Positions 1-11,910 of a stretch of 64,000 nucleotides of DNA are shown here, piece after piece; within the stretch, counting starts at the first letter, position 1; every line of letters starts with the position of its first letter. A program made the position numbers and the translations under genes. The notes under the pieces are model-generated. The model searched no databases, was not told the origin of the DNA, and was given only the letters and a program-made list of their open reading frames with translations. This DNA is from Acanthochlamys bracteata (taxonomy: Eukaryota; Streptophyta; Magnoliopsida; Pandanales; Velloziaceae): the NCBI GenBank assembly GCA_019914995.1, contig CM034126.1:5585001-5649000 (forward strand), given 5' to 3'.

Positions 1-82
1 TTTAATTGTTACATAATAATATAATTTGATCGTACTTGGTGTTTTGTAATGTATATTTTAGTTTTTTCTGATATAAGAGCTG

Positions 83-274
83 AGATGAAAAACTCTTCTA
101 TTCTTATTCTTATAATTCAATATAAGTACATATATATAGACTCCTTATAAATCTAAATAAGAAGAGTTTTAAATAAAAAAAATATCTAAATATAATTCTA
201 ATAAAGATATCTACAATAAAATATAATTTTAAGGAAATATATTTAGAAAAATATATTGTTGACTCACGCCAATA
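83..274 (-). repeat. 3' LTR of the Copia element
   Basis: This copy is about 192 bp and aligns with 5205-5370. Both start (plus strand) with AGATGAAAAACTC and end near a GTTGACT-ACGCCAA motif. It is somewhat longer than its partner because of a short AT-rich stretch near its inner end. Being downstream in element orientation, it should carry the polyadenylation region. Confidence 0.9.
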
Positions 275-3200
275 TTTTCCCTCAAGTTGGTGCAAAGATA
301 TCATCAATGCCCAACTTGCTCAGTGAGTTATGAAAAATTTTGCTTGAAACTCTTTTTTTCAATATATCTGCTAATTGTCCCTCTGAAGCCACAAAAAGTA
401 ACTCAACTAATTTTGCTTCCAATTTTTTCTTAATAAAATGCCGATCGACCTCAACATGTTTGGTCCGATCATACTGTACTAGATTATGATCAATATTTAT
501 TGCTGGCTTGTTATCACAGAACAGTTTCACGGTACTTTTAGGAGGAAAACCAAACTCCGTCAATAACATTCGAAGTCATAAGAGTTCACAAACTCCATAT
601 GCCATCTCTCTGTATTCAGCTTCAGTAGACGATTGAGCAATCATTTTCTGTTTCTTACTCCTCCATGTGACTAGATTATCACCAATAAATATAAAATAGC
701 CGGATGTAGAGCGTCTATCTGTCTTATCTCCTGCCCAATCTGTATCAGTATATGCGTCAATATTCAAATGATTATGCTTTTTGAATAGTAACCCCATGTC
801 TGGTGCTGAGTTTAAATATCTTAAAATTCTATTCAATACTTCCATATGATCGACACTTGGAAAATGCATAAACTAACTAACAACACTCACTGCATATGCT
901 ATATCTGGGCTAGTATGTGATAAATAAATCAGTCTACCAACTAATTTTTGATATTTTTCTTTAGCTGCTGGCACTTGATCAGAATACTTTGCTAAGTTGT
1001 GATTCTCAATGATTGGTGTATTGGCTGGTTTGCAGTCCGACATTCTTGTTTCAGACAATAAGTCAAGAACGTATTTTCTTTGTGATAGAAAAATACCTTA
1101 CTTAGACCTCGCCACTTCAATCTCCAAAATATTTCAACTCTCCAAGTTCTTTCATCTCAAATTCAGAGGCTAGATGTTTCCTTAAATTCTGAATTTCTTC
1201 ATGATCGTTACCTGCAACAATCATATCATCAACATAGATTATCAAAGCAGTTATTTTATCATTCTAATTTTTCAAAATAATGTATGGTTAGCATTACTCT
1301 GTTGGTAACCATATCTGCTTAAGGCTTGACTAAATCTACCAAACCATACTCTCGGATATTGTTTTAGTCCATATAAAGCCTTTTTTAGTTTGTAGATATA
1401 TTCAGTTTTTTCTGATACCCCATAGCCAGACGGAAGCTCCATATATACTTCTTTTTCTAACTCACCATGAAGAAATATATTTTTTACATCAAACTGCTGT
1501 AAGGGCCAATCAAGATTTGCTGCAAGAGACAGCAATACTCTAATGATATTAATTTTTACAACTGGAGCAAAAGTCTCGTGATAATCCACTCCATAAGTCT
1601 GTGAGTATTTCTTGGCCACTAACCTTGCCTTATATCTCTGATCGTTCCATCTGCTTTGTGTTTAATTGTATACACCCATTTACATCCAACTGCTTTCTTT
1701 CCTTCTGATAATGACACTATTTTCCAAGTCAAATCTTCTGAAGAGCATCCATCTCTTCATTCATAGCCTTAGTGCATTTAGAATCGGATAAAGCTTCCTT
1801 AGTGTTAGAAGGAAGAGTCAAAGCTGATATCTGATTAATGAAAGCCACATATGAAGAAGATAGCCTGTGAGAAGACACATGATTAGCAATAAGATACTTG
1901 GAAATTTTTTTTTTCGGTGAATATCTATCAGGAGGTTTTCTACGATTTTCTCTGTGTGGCAATTGATAACTCCTATTGAGAATGTTAGATGTATCCATAA
2001 TAATATTCTGAGTGTGAGTACTTACCTCAGGAATATCCTCAGGAGTTTGAGCGGGTACTGCAGAATGCGAGAGGGGGGTTTCTTCTACTACTTTAGCGTT
2101 TCTATTTGTTCCGTTTCTTTTGGTTCAAGTTCAGTAGTCTCAATCTCCTCCAGACCTAAGTCATGATTCGCACATTGCCTCTAACCATTTTCAATATGTG
2201 TGCTGAGTTGAATAGTAAGCCAATTCAGATCTTCCGTAGCGTTTATCTCCCCCTGAAGATCTGAATGTGATGCCGATCTGACAAAGTACATTTTCGACTC
2301 TACAAATGTCACATCCATAGTCACAAAGGTTCGGTGTGTCGAGGATGATAACAACGATAACCTTTCTGGTGATGACCATAACCAAAAAATACGCACCTCA
2401 AAGCATATGGATGTAATTTGTTCTTTTGGGTTTTCTGCAAGTGTACTAATGCAACAGAACCAAAAATTCGAGGTGAAAGAGAAATGACAGATGGTATAGT
2501 AACAAATGCAGATAAAACCTCAAATGGTGTCCGAAAATTCAAAACTCTAGATGGCATGCGATTAATCACATAAACCGCAGACTGAACTGTATCTACCCAC
2601 TAATACTTAGGAACATGAGCTCCAAACAATAAAGCACGGGCGGTTTCTAATATGTGTCGATTTTTTTCTCAGCTACCACATTCTGTTGAGCTGTTTGTGT
2701 ACATGAAGTCTCATGAATAATACCATTCTGATGAAGGTAAGAGGTCAAAGATGTATTAACATACTCCCCCCCACATTATCAGAGCGAAAAACTCGAATAT
2801 GAAAGGAAAATTGAGTCTGCACCATCTTATGAAACCGCACAAAAATATCACCAACATTATTTTTATTCTTCAAAATATATAACTATGTCATGCCCGTGCA
2901 ATCATCTACAAATGTCACAAACCACCTAATGCCAGTAAAAGTCATAACCGGAGAGGGTCCCCAAACATCCGAATGGACCAACTCAAAAGAGGTTGTTCTT
3001 TTATTGATAACAGGAAAATACGACAATTTATGACTCTTAGTAAGAATACATGCTTCACAATAAAACCCAAACTTTTTAATACCGGAAAATAACGATGGTA
3101 GTAAATGTTTTAAATAACCAAAAGAAACATGACCTAGACAGCGATACCAAAGCCAGACTTTATTCTTCTTGTCAGTTTCAGATCCACGAGCACTGTAAAC

Positions 3201-4609
3201 TCTACCTGAACTAACATCATCCAGATAATATAAACCCCCTCTCTTAGTACCACGCCCAATTATCTCATGTGTTTGGATATCCTGAATTAAGCAAAAATAA
3301 GGATACATCAGAATAATGCAGTTCAACTGTTTAGTAACTTGTCCAATAAATAAAAGGTTATGTGAGAGAGATGGAACAAGTAGGCAATTCTGTAAAGATA
3401 GAGATGTTGATAATGTCACTGTACCAGCACCTGTCACTGGATAACTCTCTTCATTGGCATATGTCACATTATTTCTAACTGGAGCACTTACAGTGTGAAA
3501 ATTTTTCTGATCGAATGTCATATGATCCGTAGCTCCAGAATCTAAAATCCATCTTTTATCCTGTTGTGAATCTAAAACAATAAAGGAAAAAGCTTTGGTT
3601 ACCTGAAATTCGAGAATCTGAATTAACCTGCGACACCAAAAATAGAACTGGTGAAGGAACAGTCGATGATGTAGAAGATGAAGAATCAGCTAAAGTGAGG
3701 CCTGCAACTCCAGACGCTACACCAGAGATCTTTTTGTCTTGTTTCTTCTTCTTATTCAGTTTCTCCCACCAATCAGGATAACCAATTAACTGAAAGCATG
3801 AATTCTGAATATGCCCACTTTTACCACAATGAGTACACTGTTCTTCTTGTGCTTTTTGCTTCACTTCGGATATAGAATTTTTTGAGGCCACAGCAGCAAT
3901 AACTCCAATATCGTTAGAACCCATCATAACTACTCGTTGTTGCTCCTCACAACGAATGTAGTTATAAAATGCTTCTAATCCAGGGAAGGCATCTGTTCGT
4001 AGTAGATCACTGCGGGCTTTATCAAGTGTATCATCAAGCCCAGCCAAAAAAAACATAGACACGTTCCCTCTCAATCTCCTGTTGTCGAGCTAATATATCA
4101 TTAGCACAACATATTCTAATTGGATTACGAAAATCCAATTCTTACCACATACTCTGTAATTCTACATAGTAGGCCGTAACGGGCCTTCCATTTTGCTTCA
4201 ATTTGAATGCCCTGTATGTTAATTCATAAATTTGAGATATGTCAGAATTATCATAGTAAGTTTTGGATACAGCAGTTCAAACATCTCTGGCAGTAGGAAG
4301 CCGAATAAAAGCTCCATCATAATTGGTTCCATAGAGTTGATCAACCATTCTTTGACAATAGCATTTTTAGTTCTCCACCGGGCATAAGTAGGATCAGTCT
4401 CTTGATGTCGTGCTATTTCTCCGGTCAGATAACCCATCTTATCCTTTCCAGCAATGTACATCTCAATAACTTGCGACCAAAAAAAATAGTTGGAACAATT
4501 TAGTTTAACACTAATGGCGGAGGATGAATCACCTTGTATGCTGATAATAGGAGTAGCCATTGAAGCAACTGTAGAGAGAACACTTGAACCTTCCATTTTT
4601 ATTATTATT

Positions 4610-5030
4610 TTTTTTTGTCAGGTCAATGGGCCGGGCCGAGCAGATCTGTTGGATCGGGCCTGGGTCTGCACTGAACCGTACCGGTTCAGTGTGGGTCTGC
4701 GGTCAGGTCAGCTCGGCGGCGGTCTAGATCGGCTTGATCGGCCGGTAGAGAGGCGGCGACGGTCGATCGAGCACGAGAGCGGCGTTCAGCAGTGGTGGCG
4801 TGAATAGCGACAGCGGCGAAGGCAGGAGTCGATGGCGAAGTCCGGTGGCGAATCAATGGCGATTGGCAGCGAGTCGGCGGCGATTGCTCCAGCGGCAACT
4901 CGACGGTGCTCACGGCAGCAGCAGCAGAAGGCGATCACGACAGCGGCGACGACGGCGAAGAAAGCGCGGCGGTGGCGGCAACGAAAGCGTGGCGGCGGCG
5001 GCGGCAAAAGCACGGCAGCAATGCATTTTT
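4610..5030 (-). other. GC-rich, CpG-rich leader inside the Copia element
   Basis: Between the primer-binding site and gag there is a stretch of about 400 bp far richer in G+C than anything else nearby, with many CGG/GCC-like triplets. It ends against a run of T at about 5028-5039 (plus strand). Several overlapping open frames cross it because it is stop-poor; I recognise none as a protein. It may be the element's own structured leader or captured host sequence. Confidence 0.6.
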
Positions 5031-5204
5031 TTTTTTTTCAGTAGATCTAATCCGATTAAATTACCGGACTTATTTTAGTCGGAATTTCGAACCGTTATAA
5101 TCGTACCTCCACGATCGCAACGGAGAGTCTGGTCAGAATCTGGTAGTCGCAGTCGTTTTCTCCATGACGTCGGCGAGCAGATCTACGGTTTTGCTCTGAT
5201 ACCA

Positions 5205-5370
5205 AGATGAAAAACTCTTTCAATCTTATTCTAATAATTCAATATAAATACATATATATAGACTCCTTATAAATTTAAAAGGAGAGTTTTAAATAAAGAA
5301 AGATATCTAAATATAATTTTAATAAAGATATCTAAGATAAAATATAATTTTTTGTTGACTTACGCCAACA
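5205..5370 (-). repeat. 5' LTR of the Copia element
   Basis: This copy is about 166 bp. In element orientation it begins TGTTGGCG and ends TTTTTCATCT, directly against the primer-binding site at 5193-5204. It would have supplied the element's promoter. LTRs this short are at the small end for Copia elements. Confidence 0.9.
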
Positions 5371-5375
5371 AGCTG

Positions 5376-5926
5376 GATATTTAAAAATAATTATCTTTGA
5401 ATAGTTAAATATAATGAAATTAATTTGAATATTTTATGTATAACTTTTCATACTGTTTAGCTAATCTAATTGTGTTTTGCTTATTTGTAATCTACGGTTT
5501 ACACTAAAGCATTAGATTTTAAACCTTTAAAGTCAATGTTAAAAATGGATTGATACGAAAACTTTGTTTGAGCATTATCTAATTTAGGTGTCGTTTAACA
5601 ATGTTCGACATTTTTTTCTCTGAAAATTTTTTTATATATTTAAAATTTTGCTATTTTTAAAAACTTTTTACTATTTTAAATAAATAAATTAAGTTTATTA
5701 TTTTTATTTTTAAGAATACAATTTTATAAATAATTTCAAACATTCTCTTAGTTTGTACTAATGTTATTAGAGTTTCGGAGTGCATACCAACTACGTACAT
5801 AACGCTCTAGAATCTTTCTTTCATTTTAGCTTATCTAAAACATAATTAAAAGACTCGTATGCATCGAGAGATATAGTGTTCTTTCTTTGCTTGTGTTTGA
5901 TGTACATATGCATGTGAAGCTTAGAT
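5376..5926. other. Intergenic, no gene seen
   Basis: AT-rich sequence between the Copia element and the TRIM. The part at about 5585-5755 resembles the AT-rich MITE family seen elsewhere in the window (ends like TCGTTTAACA and TTTCAAACATTC), but it is too diverged to call firmly. Confidence 0.4.
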
Positions 5927-5931
5927 ATAAT

Positions 5932-6736
5932 TATTGGGAAGATACAATATCAGAAGAGTTAACCAAAATAAAATATTCGAAGAGTTCGATCCGTACACTA
6001 AAAAGCTCAATTCAATCTAAAAATTTAAGTCAATAGATTATGTAATTTTCTAATATATTAATCCTATTCTTATCTTATTTTTATCAATATGAGATTAATC
6101 TACTCAATTATAACTCAACAATTTCTCCTTCAAGAATGAGTCATCTATATTTTCTCCTCATTCAAGCACCCTATCGCGCACCAAGTACGTCGATTGCTTA
6201 AAATTCCAGCCACTTAGCCTTGAGCACCATTATCGCACATCAAGAGCCATCCATCAGAGCTCAACTTGTTTCGAATTTTTACTCACACTTACGGAAGCTC
6301 ATGTGAGTCATACTGCTTTTAATCTGCTCATCGCACTACCAGATAGAGGTATAACATACGCTGGTTGCATCGTCTGCGCACCGTTTATACAACTAACAGC
6401 CAGTCATCATAGTCTAATTTGCTCCGAATCTTCGCTCACACCTTGCGGAAGCCTTATATGAGTCACGTTGCTCTTAACATATTCACTCACTGTCAGCGAG
6501 AGACTACATGCATTGAACTCGTTATCAAACTATTGGTTCTGATACCACTATTGAAAAGATATAATATCGGAGGAGTTAACCAAGATAAGACATTCGAAGA
6601 TCCCAGCCTGTACATAAGAAATTCTAATTCAACCTAAAATTAAGCTAATAGATTATGTAACTTTCTAGTATATTAATCTTTGTTTTATTTTATTCTTATT
6701 TAATATAAGACTAATTTATTCATTCTTAATTCAATA
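5932..6736 (-). mobile_element. TRIM-type short LTR element, fossil
   Basis: Two direct repeats of about 188 bp (5932-6120 and 6549-6736) flank a 428-bp interior with no coding capacity. A primer-binding site like initiator methionine tRNA (minus strand TGGTATCAGAA, 6537-6547) lies beside the right repeat. A purine tract (GAAGGAGAAAT, minus strand, 6121-6131) lies beside the left repeat. The 5-bp sequence ATAAT is repeated exactly at 5927-5931 and 6737-6741, as expected of a target duplication. The LTRs are clearly more diverged from each other than those of the Copia element, so this is the older insertion. The interior holds two related units of about 90 bp, near 6252 and 6405. Confidence 0.85.
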
Positions 6737-6741
6737 ATAAT

Positions 6742-8022
6742 TGGCCTAGCTATTTTATCACGTTGATGAACAACATATATTGAGCTCTTTCGCACCCAAA
6801 AATTGACATCTCAATTATTTCTCAACACCTATAATGAATTATTATTTTCCACATTTTTGTGGTTCTAGCTCTAGTAGCTATCATCTGATTAACGTAGTCC
6901 GTTATCATTTCTCTATTTGATTGACGCCATTTTATAAATCGACCCAATAATTCGTTTGATCTGTATGTGCAAGAGAATCTATATAATTTTGTTGTTATGA
7001 CATTATCTCAAACTTTCCCAAACTTTTAGGCACAATTTTGTAGCGCACCTAAATTTAATTTTAATTTTAATTTTAATTTTTTATTTCATATTTTTAAATA
7101 AATTTCTTATAATTTATTTTATATAATTTAAAATAATTTTTATAAAAAATTTATTTCATAATTATTTTCAAATGTCTTTTTCATGTGAGAAACTGATGAA
7201 ATTAAATTTTACTATTTACAAAAAAACAATTTGTTTATAAAATCTTTTTCAATATATGTTATTAATTAATCGAAACATTTTTTTCAAAAATTACTGATAC
7301 TTGCAGTTTGTGTAGTACGTCATAAACCAGTTTTTTTTTTTTTACAGTGATTGCTAAACTAATAAGTGCAGCTTTCATATTAATAGATACAAAAATTTTA
7401 CTTTTATTTTGACCTACGTTGTCATTTTATGTATCTTAATTATTATTTTAAATTTATTTGTATTATTCTACCAAATTTTATTTCTATTAAAATATAATTT
7501 TAAAATTTACTGCATATGTCATAATTATTATTTAAAATTTTATTTCTATTAGATTCTAATTCTTAGTCAATTTCAATTTTATAAAATTTATATTTATAGA
7601 ACTTATTTTATAAATTAAAGCACAATCTGAGTACTTCAACATCGTTAGCTGTTAACGATGACAAAAACTAAACGAGACTGAGCAATTAATCTTCGTAATA
7701 ATGGCAGGGCATTTCGTGTATAACTAAGCCAAACAGTATATTTACTGAAACAACATTATTGGCTTATAAGATTATGTTTTCTCTAATTACTCAACCTTTC
7801 ATGACAAAATCATATCCCATACTTAAATGGTAGAAAACAGTAGGCTTGAATAATAGTGTGCCGTTTATCTTCCATCTCAAAAAGAAAAGAAGAAGAAAAG
7901 AAAACTTCAACATTTTAGTTGGCCTTCTTGAAACACAGCCACATGCAATTTGTATAATACACGGTCCCCTACTTACTCCACGTATATATATGCTCATCTT
8001 CAAATTTGTTCTACCTTCCGAA
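6742..8022. other. Intergenic, no gene seen
   Basis: Very AT-rich sequence with short A/T-only stretches, for example around 7045-7300. The open frames near 7791-8039 on both strands mirror each other and resemble no family I know. Nothing functional can be supported. Confidence 0.5.
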
Positions 8023-8270
8023 TGTGTTTGACAGTGCATACTAAAAATTACTTTTAAATTTTTTTTATTTTATATTTTTTAATATATATTTTATAAATAT
8101 TAAAAAAAATTTTTAAAAATTTAGATAGTGTAAAAAAATTTTACATAATAAAATTTTTTTATTATATATTTTTATTATTTTTTAAAAATAAAAAAAAACT
8201 CATTTTTTAAAATAAATAAAAATACTTTCAATTTTAAAAAAATTCTATTTTATAAATAATTTCAAACGCA
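8023..8270 (-). repeat. AT-rich MITE family, copy 1
   Basis: Starts near GTGTTTGACAGTGC and ends near TTTCAAACGCAC, with an interior almost wholly A and T including an ATTTTTATTATTTTT core. It aligns in reverse orientation to the copies at 24628 and 35958. Non-coding; no target duplication could be fixed. Confidence 0.65.
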
Positions 8271-9002
8271 CGCTTCATTTTTTTCTGCTTCTTCCTTTTG
8301 GAATTTAATGAACGTTTTCTAACTTGTGTACTTTAAACTCTGTGCTTTCTTTCTTTGCTTACGTTACCAGACTCTATGCATGATTTGTATGCATAAATAT
8401 GCTTTTATCGCAGAGTAAATTGATTACTTCTTCACATGTTTTATATTTGAACTTTTCTTTTAAAAGTGACATATTACGAACCAGTTAATTCAAAATTTTC
8501 ACCTCCCACATCAAAATAATTATATGTAGGTACATATATATTTTACTTCGTGATTTTAGATACAATATAAGTTGAATATTTTCCACACTCGAATTGAACA
8601 CGAAAGAAGCGTTCAAGTTGAACTTTATGCGCCACTATGTTCGAATTTGGCTATATTTATAAGTTTGAAACATGCATATAAAATGTGGATAAATCATGCA
8701 TCCTAACGTTACTTGACTAGTTCACGAAAAAAGAAAAAAAAAACAGAACAAATAAAACAAACATTGCTCTACTACTGGTGTATTTTTGCACCTCTATACT
8801 AGCCAATTTTTTTTGCTAAAATTACGTTTATACTTTCAATTACATAAAAAATATAATACATCAATTTTAGCTTTCTCTTTTTTTAGATATAAAAACTAAC
8901 TACTTTTAATAATATTATTTATAATAATTTAGTTTAGTATAAAATCTCTAAAATTATCACTCCGTTGCTGGAGGTTCATGTGCTTTTATATCTCCAAATT
9001 AA
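8271..9002. other. Intergenic, no gene seen
   Basis: AT-rich, with no open frame of interest and no clear repeat boundaries. Confidence 0.4.
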
Positions 9003-9625
9003 GGGTGGCAAATTTCGATCCGACCCAAAAAAATCGGATTCGGATCAAATTTTACTCGGTTCGGATCGATTTTGAGTCGATCCGAAAAAATTTAAACGGG
9101 TTCGAATCGGATTCGGATTGATCCGAAATTAACCCGTATAATTATTTATATAGTATATATTACTTAATAATAGAAAAAAATAGCAAAAAATTTAAATTTA
9201 ATTTGTATATATATATTTTTAATTTATCTTAATTTTAACTAATTTTTATTTAATTTATAAATTTTGTCAAAATTAATATATTTTTTTAAAATATATTATT
9301 ATTAATAATTTATATATTATTATTAAAAAATTAATATTTATAATTTTTATTTAATAATTTAATTATTAAATAGATCGACACAAATTTGATGCGATTATAA
9401 ATAGATTGAGTTAAAATTAACAATTTTGATCTATAAATAAATAGATCGAATTAGAATTGAATAATTTTAATCCAATTATTATATAGATCGTTCTAAAACT
9501 AATTTATTAATCCATATTGCCGTTCCTTCTATAAATAAATAGATCGAATTAGAATTAAATAATTTTAATTTAATTATATATAGATTGTTCTAAAACTAAT
9601 TTATTAACCTATATTGTCGTACCTC
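9003..9625 (+). repeat. GATCCGA-rich interspersed repeat, copy 1
   Basis: Begins GGGTGGCAAATTTCGATCC, contains several CGGATCGA-type motifs, then a long A/T stretch. It ends with two related units of about 100 bp (about 9358-9530 and 9531-9625) that carry AATAGATCGA-type motifs. It matches 56431-56952 in reverse orientation, and its distal units match 41715-42520. Non-coding; most likely a non-autonomous DNA element whose superfamily I cannot assign. Confidence 0.65.
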
Positions 9626-11910
9626 CTCCAAACTCATAGACAACGAACAGCGAGTAAAACCAATGCAACCAACAGTACTCATGCAAGTTCCGTGTGACTT
9701 TTTTGTTCTTCTTCGTTCACTTCAATGCAAGTAGACAATTCATCGGTTACAGTTCAATAAGTACGAGCCCAGTTTGATTCCAATTCATCGGTTACAAATT
9801 GACGGCTCAGATTAAAACTATACATCATTGCTTTTCATAGAAGTTCTCAAAATACTTGCAGTAGTCATTTAGATTCCAGTTTAAGCGCTTGCACGATGAC
9901 TGCTTGGGGGTGGAGAAGAACGGTGACCTAAATTGAATTGACCACCTGAAGGGGGTCAAAGTGAATACCGTGGGCTATCATATCTATTTCTGGTAAGGTT
10001 TGAGTTGGTTACCCACCCAAATAAAAAGTTATATTGCTTCTCTCTGTGGACCACCTTCCAAATTTTGAACCCCACCAAAATTTCAGGTTCCCTTTTCTTT
10101 GGACCACATGAATCAATATAATTTATGGCCTTCACCTTCAATTCCCTCCCCTACTCTATCTATAACCTGCATGCCGAAATTCCACAACAGCAAATCGAAT
10201 ACCATGATTACCACTTTACTGTATTGATATTATTATTTTTTTTGCTTTCTGAGATATAGCTTTAGTTTTATTTACATTTGATTAGTCTGTTATATAGAGT
10301 CGAAACATTCTCCTAAAGAACAACTGCGCGAAATCACGACTACGGTGCGAAAGCATGGATGACGCAGTCTGGGTGCGACCCGAATTTTGAGCCGCAATAC
10401 ACACGTATAGATGGATGCCACGTGGCTTGAGACAACATGATAAATTTATTTTTGCTTATCTCTAAACCTGATTTTGTGATTTCTAAAAGTAATTAATTAG
10501 TTAATTGGTTTTCTGTACTTGTTGTTGACTGAATGAATGATATGTTCCACAACAAAACCTGAAACCGCCATTTTGTTCTTTTGCTGACTCATTAGCTACC
10601 AATTCTCTCCATCTTTGCCACAGTTATCCTATCCCACTTCAACTGCACCGCTACAATTCACTATCATTCTACCACCCAATTTAGAATCGTCACAAATTAA
10701 ATAAAAAAAATCAAAATGATTTGCTCTATTTCGATTGTATTTCCTCGCAACGGTTACGTAGTATTACTGTTTAGTTTCTTTAAAAAGTCATATGATAATT
10801 GGGTCTAATACTAATTAAATAGCATTAACGCAATATGTGAAGAAAATATAATAATTCAGTTTCACAAGATAATAAACAGTTCTTCATTTTTCTGCTGCAA
10901 ATTATTTGCGTCGATATAATGAATTCATTTAGTTTTACAAGATATAAAATTTTGAGTCTCTGTTCTTCTGTTTTTATGCTACATAATAACTTTATTTTTC
11001 ATGGTATGATATATAAGACTGTTATATAAATATTTTTTCACTATAGATAAATTGAGATAAAAAATAACTAAATACTTAAATAAAAGCAAATAATCGGTGA
11101 ATTGAGAAGACAAATGAATTGTTTTCATAAGTTACCAAAATCCTGAGTTCCCCCTCTTACTTTCTGTTTCTCTGATAAAGAGAACAGAAAACCGGCTGCT
11201 TTGTGTTTCCAAAGAAGACACTGCAGACAGGACTCTTCGTGGCAGTTTGCGTAATTACGTGTCTTATTTCACCAACTAGTTATAGTCCGAGTCCGAAGCA
11301 TTAATAAGTCTAAGGACTAACGTCGGCGACCAAACAAGCGTCAAACCTACGTCCACCTCTCCCTCCGCGGCGCCCGCACGCGCACTCTCTTCTCTGCAAT
11401 CTCTCGAACGTCTACTTCATATCCCTTTCTCTCTTTTTCTTTACTTTTTAAAATTGTTTTCTATTCAACATTCTACTTCTATTCTTTTAATTTGAGCCCA
11501 TTATCCTAATTAATAACAACAGTAACCACAAAAAAGAAATATAGAGAAAGAAAAGTAGTCATGTCTGTCTACTGCTAGCCCTCTATTACTGTTTCTTCCC
11601 TAATTCTCTGTTAACTTTTATCTGTTGATGCTCTTTTTCTCTCTTTTTGCCTTCTCCAACTGCAATCAAAACAACCCGACGAACTCTTTGCTGGCAATTT
11701 CTCCCTTACCAAAAGATTCCTCCTCTGTCTCCTCTCTCTTTCCTTTCTTCCCAAGCCCTAGATCTGTATTATTGCAATCTCTTTCTCTTCTCCTCTTCTC
11801 ATGATGTGCTCTCTCCCTCTCTGACCAAATAATCTTTTGCTAATTTATTCCTTCAAGATTTTCTTCTTATTATTCTTGTAGTTTTTGAGTTAAATTAAAT
11901 TGGAGATTAA
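9626..11910. promoter_or_regulatory. Upstream region and 5' leader of the DUF630/DUF632 gene
   Basis: No protein-coding gene is recognisable here. A perfect 10-bp palindrome GCCACGTGGC with a G-box core CACGTG lies at 10417-10426, about 1.5 kb upstream of the start codon. The stretch 11340-11860 is rich in C and T runs, typical of plant 5' leaders. The transcription start was not determined. Confidence 0.4.

Larger units (their letters stand above)
83..5370 (-). mobile_element. Copia LTR retrotransposon, broken fossil, both LTRs present
   Basis: Two related LTRs (83-274 and 5205-5370) bound the element, and the 5-bp target duplication AGCTG is exact at 78-82 and 5371-5375. A primer-binding site matching initiator methionine tRNA (TGGTATCAGAGC on the minus strand, 5193-5204) directly abuts the upstream LTR. 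A purine tract (GAGGGAAAA, minus strand) lies at 275-283 beside the other LTR. Reading leftwards, recognisable parts are gag (about 4600-3560, with a CCHC zinc knuckle near 3800), integrase (about 3520-2320), reverse transcriptase (about 2000-1270) and RNase H (about 1060-280). This gag-integrase-RT-RNase H order defines Copia. The coding parts carry many breaks, so it is a fossil. The LTRs are still easily aligned and the duplication is exact, so the insertion is probably fairly young. Confidence 0.95.

Noticed and set aside
4490-5100. Arg/Ala-rich frames on both strands in the GC-rich Copia leader
   Set aside because: They are low-complexity translations of CGG/GCC-type triplets, not recognisable proteins.
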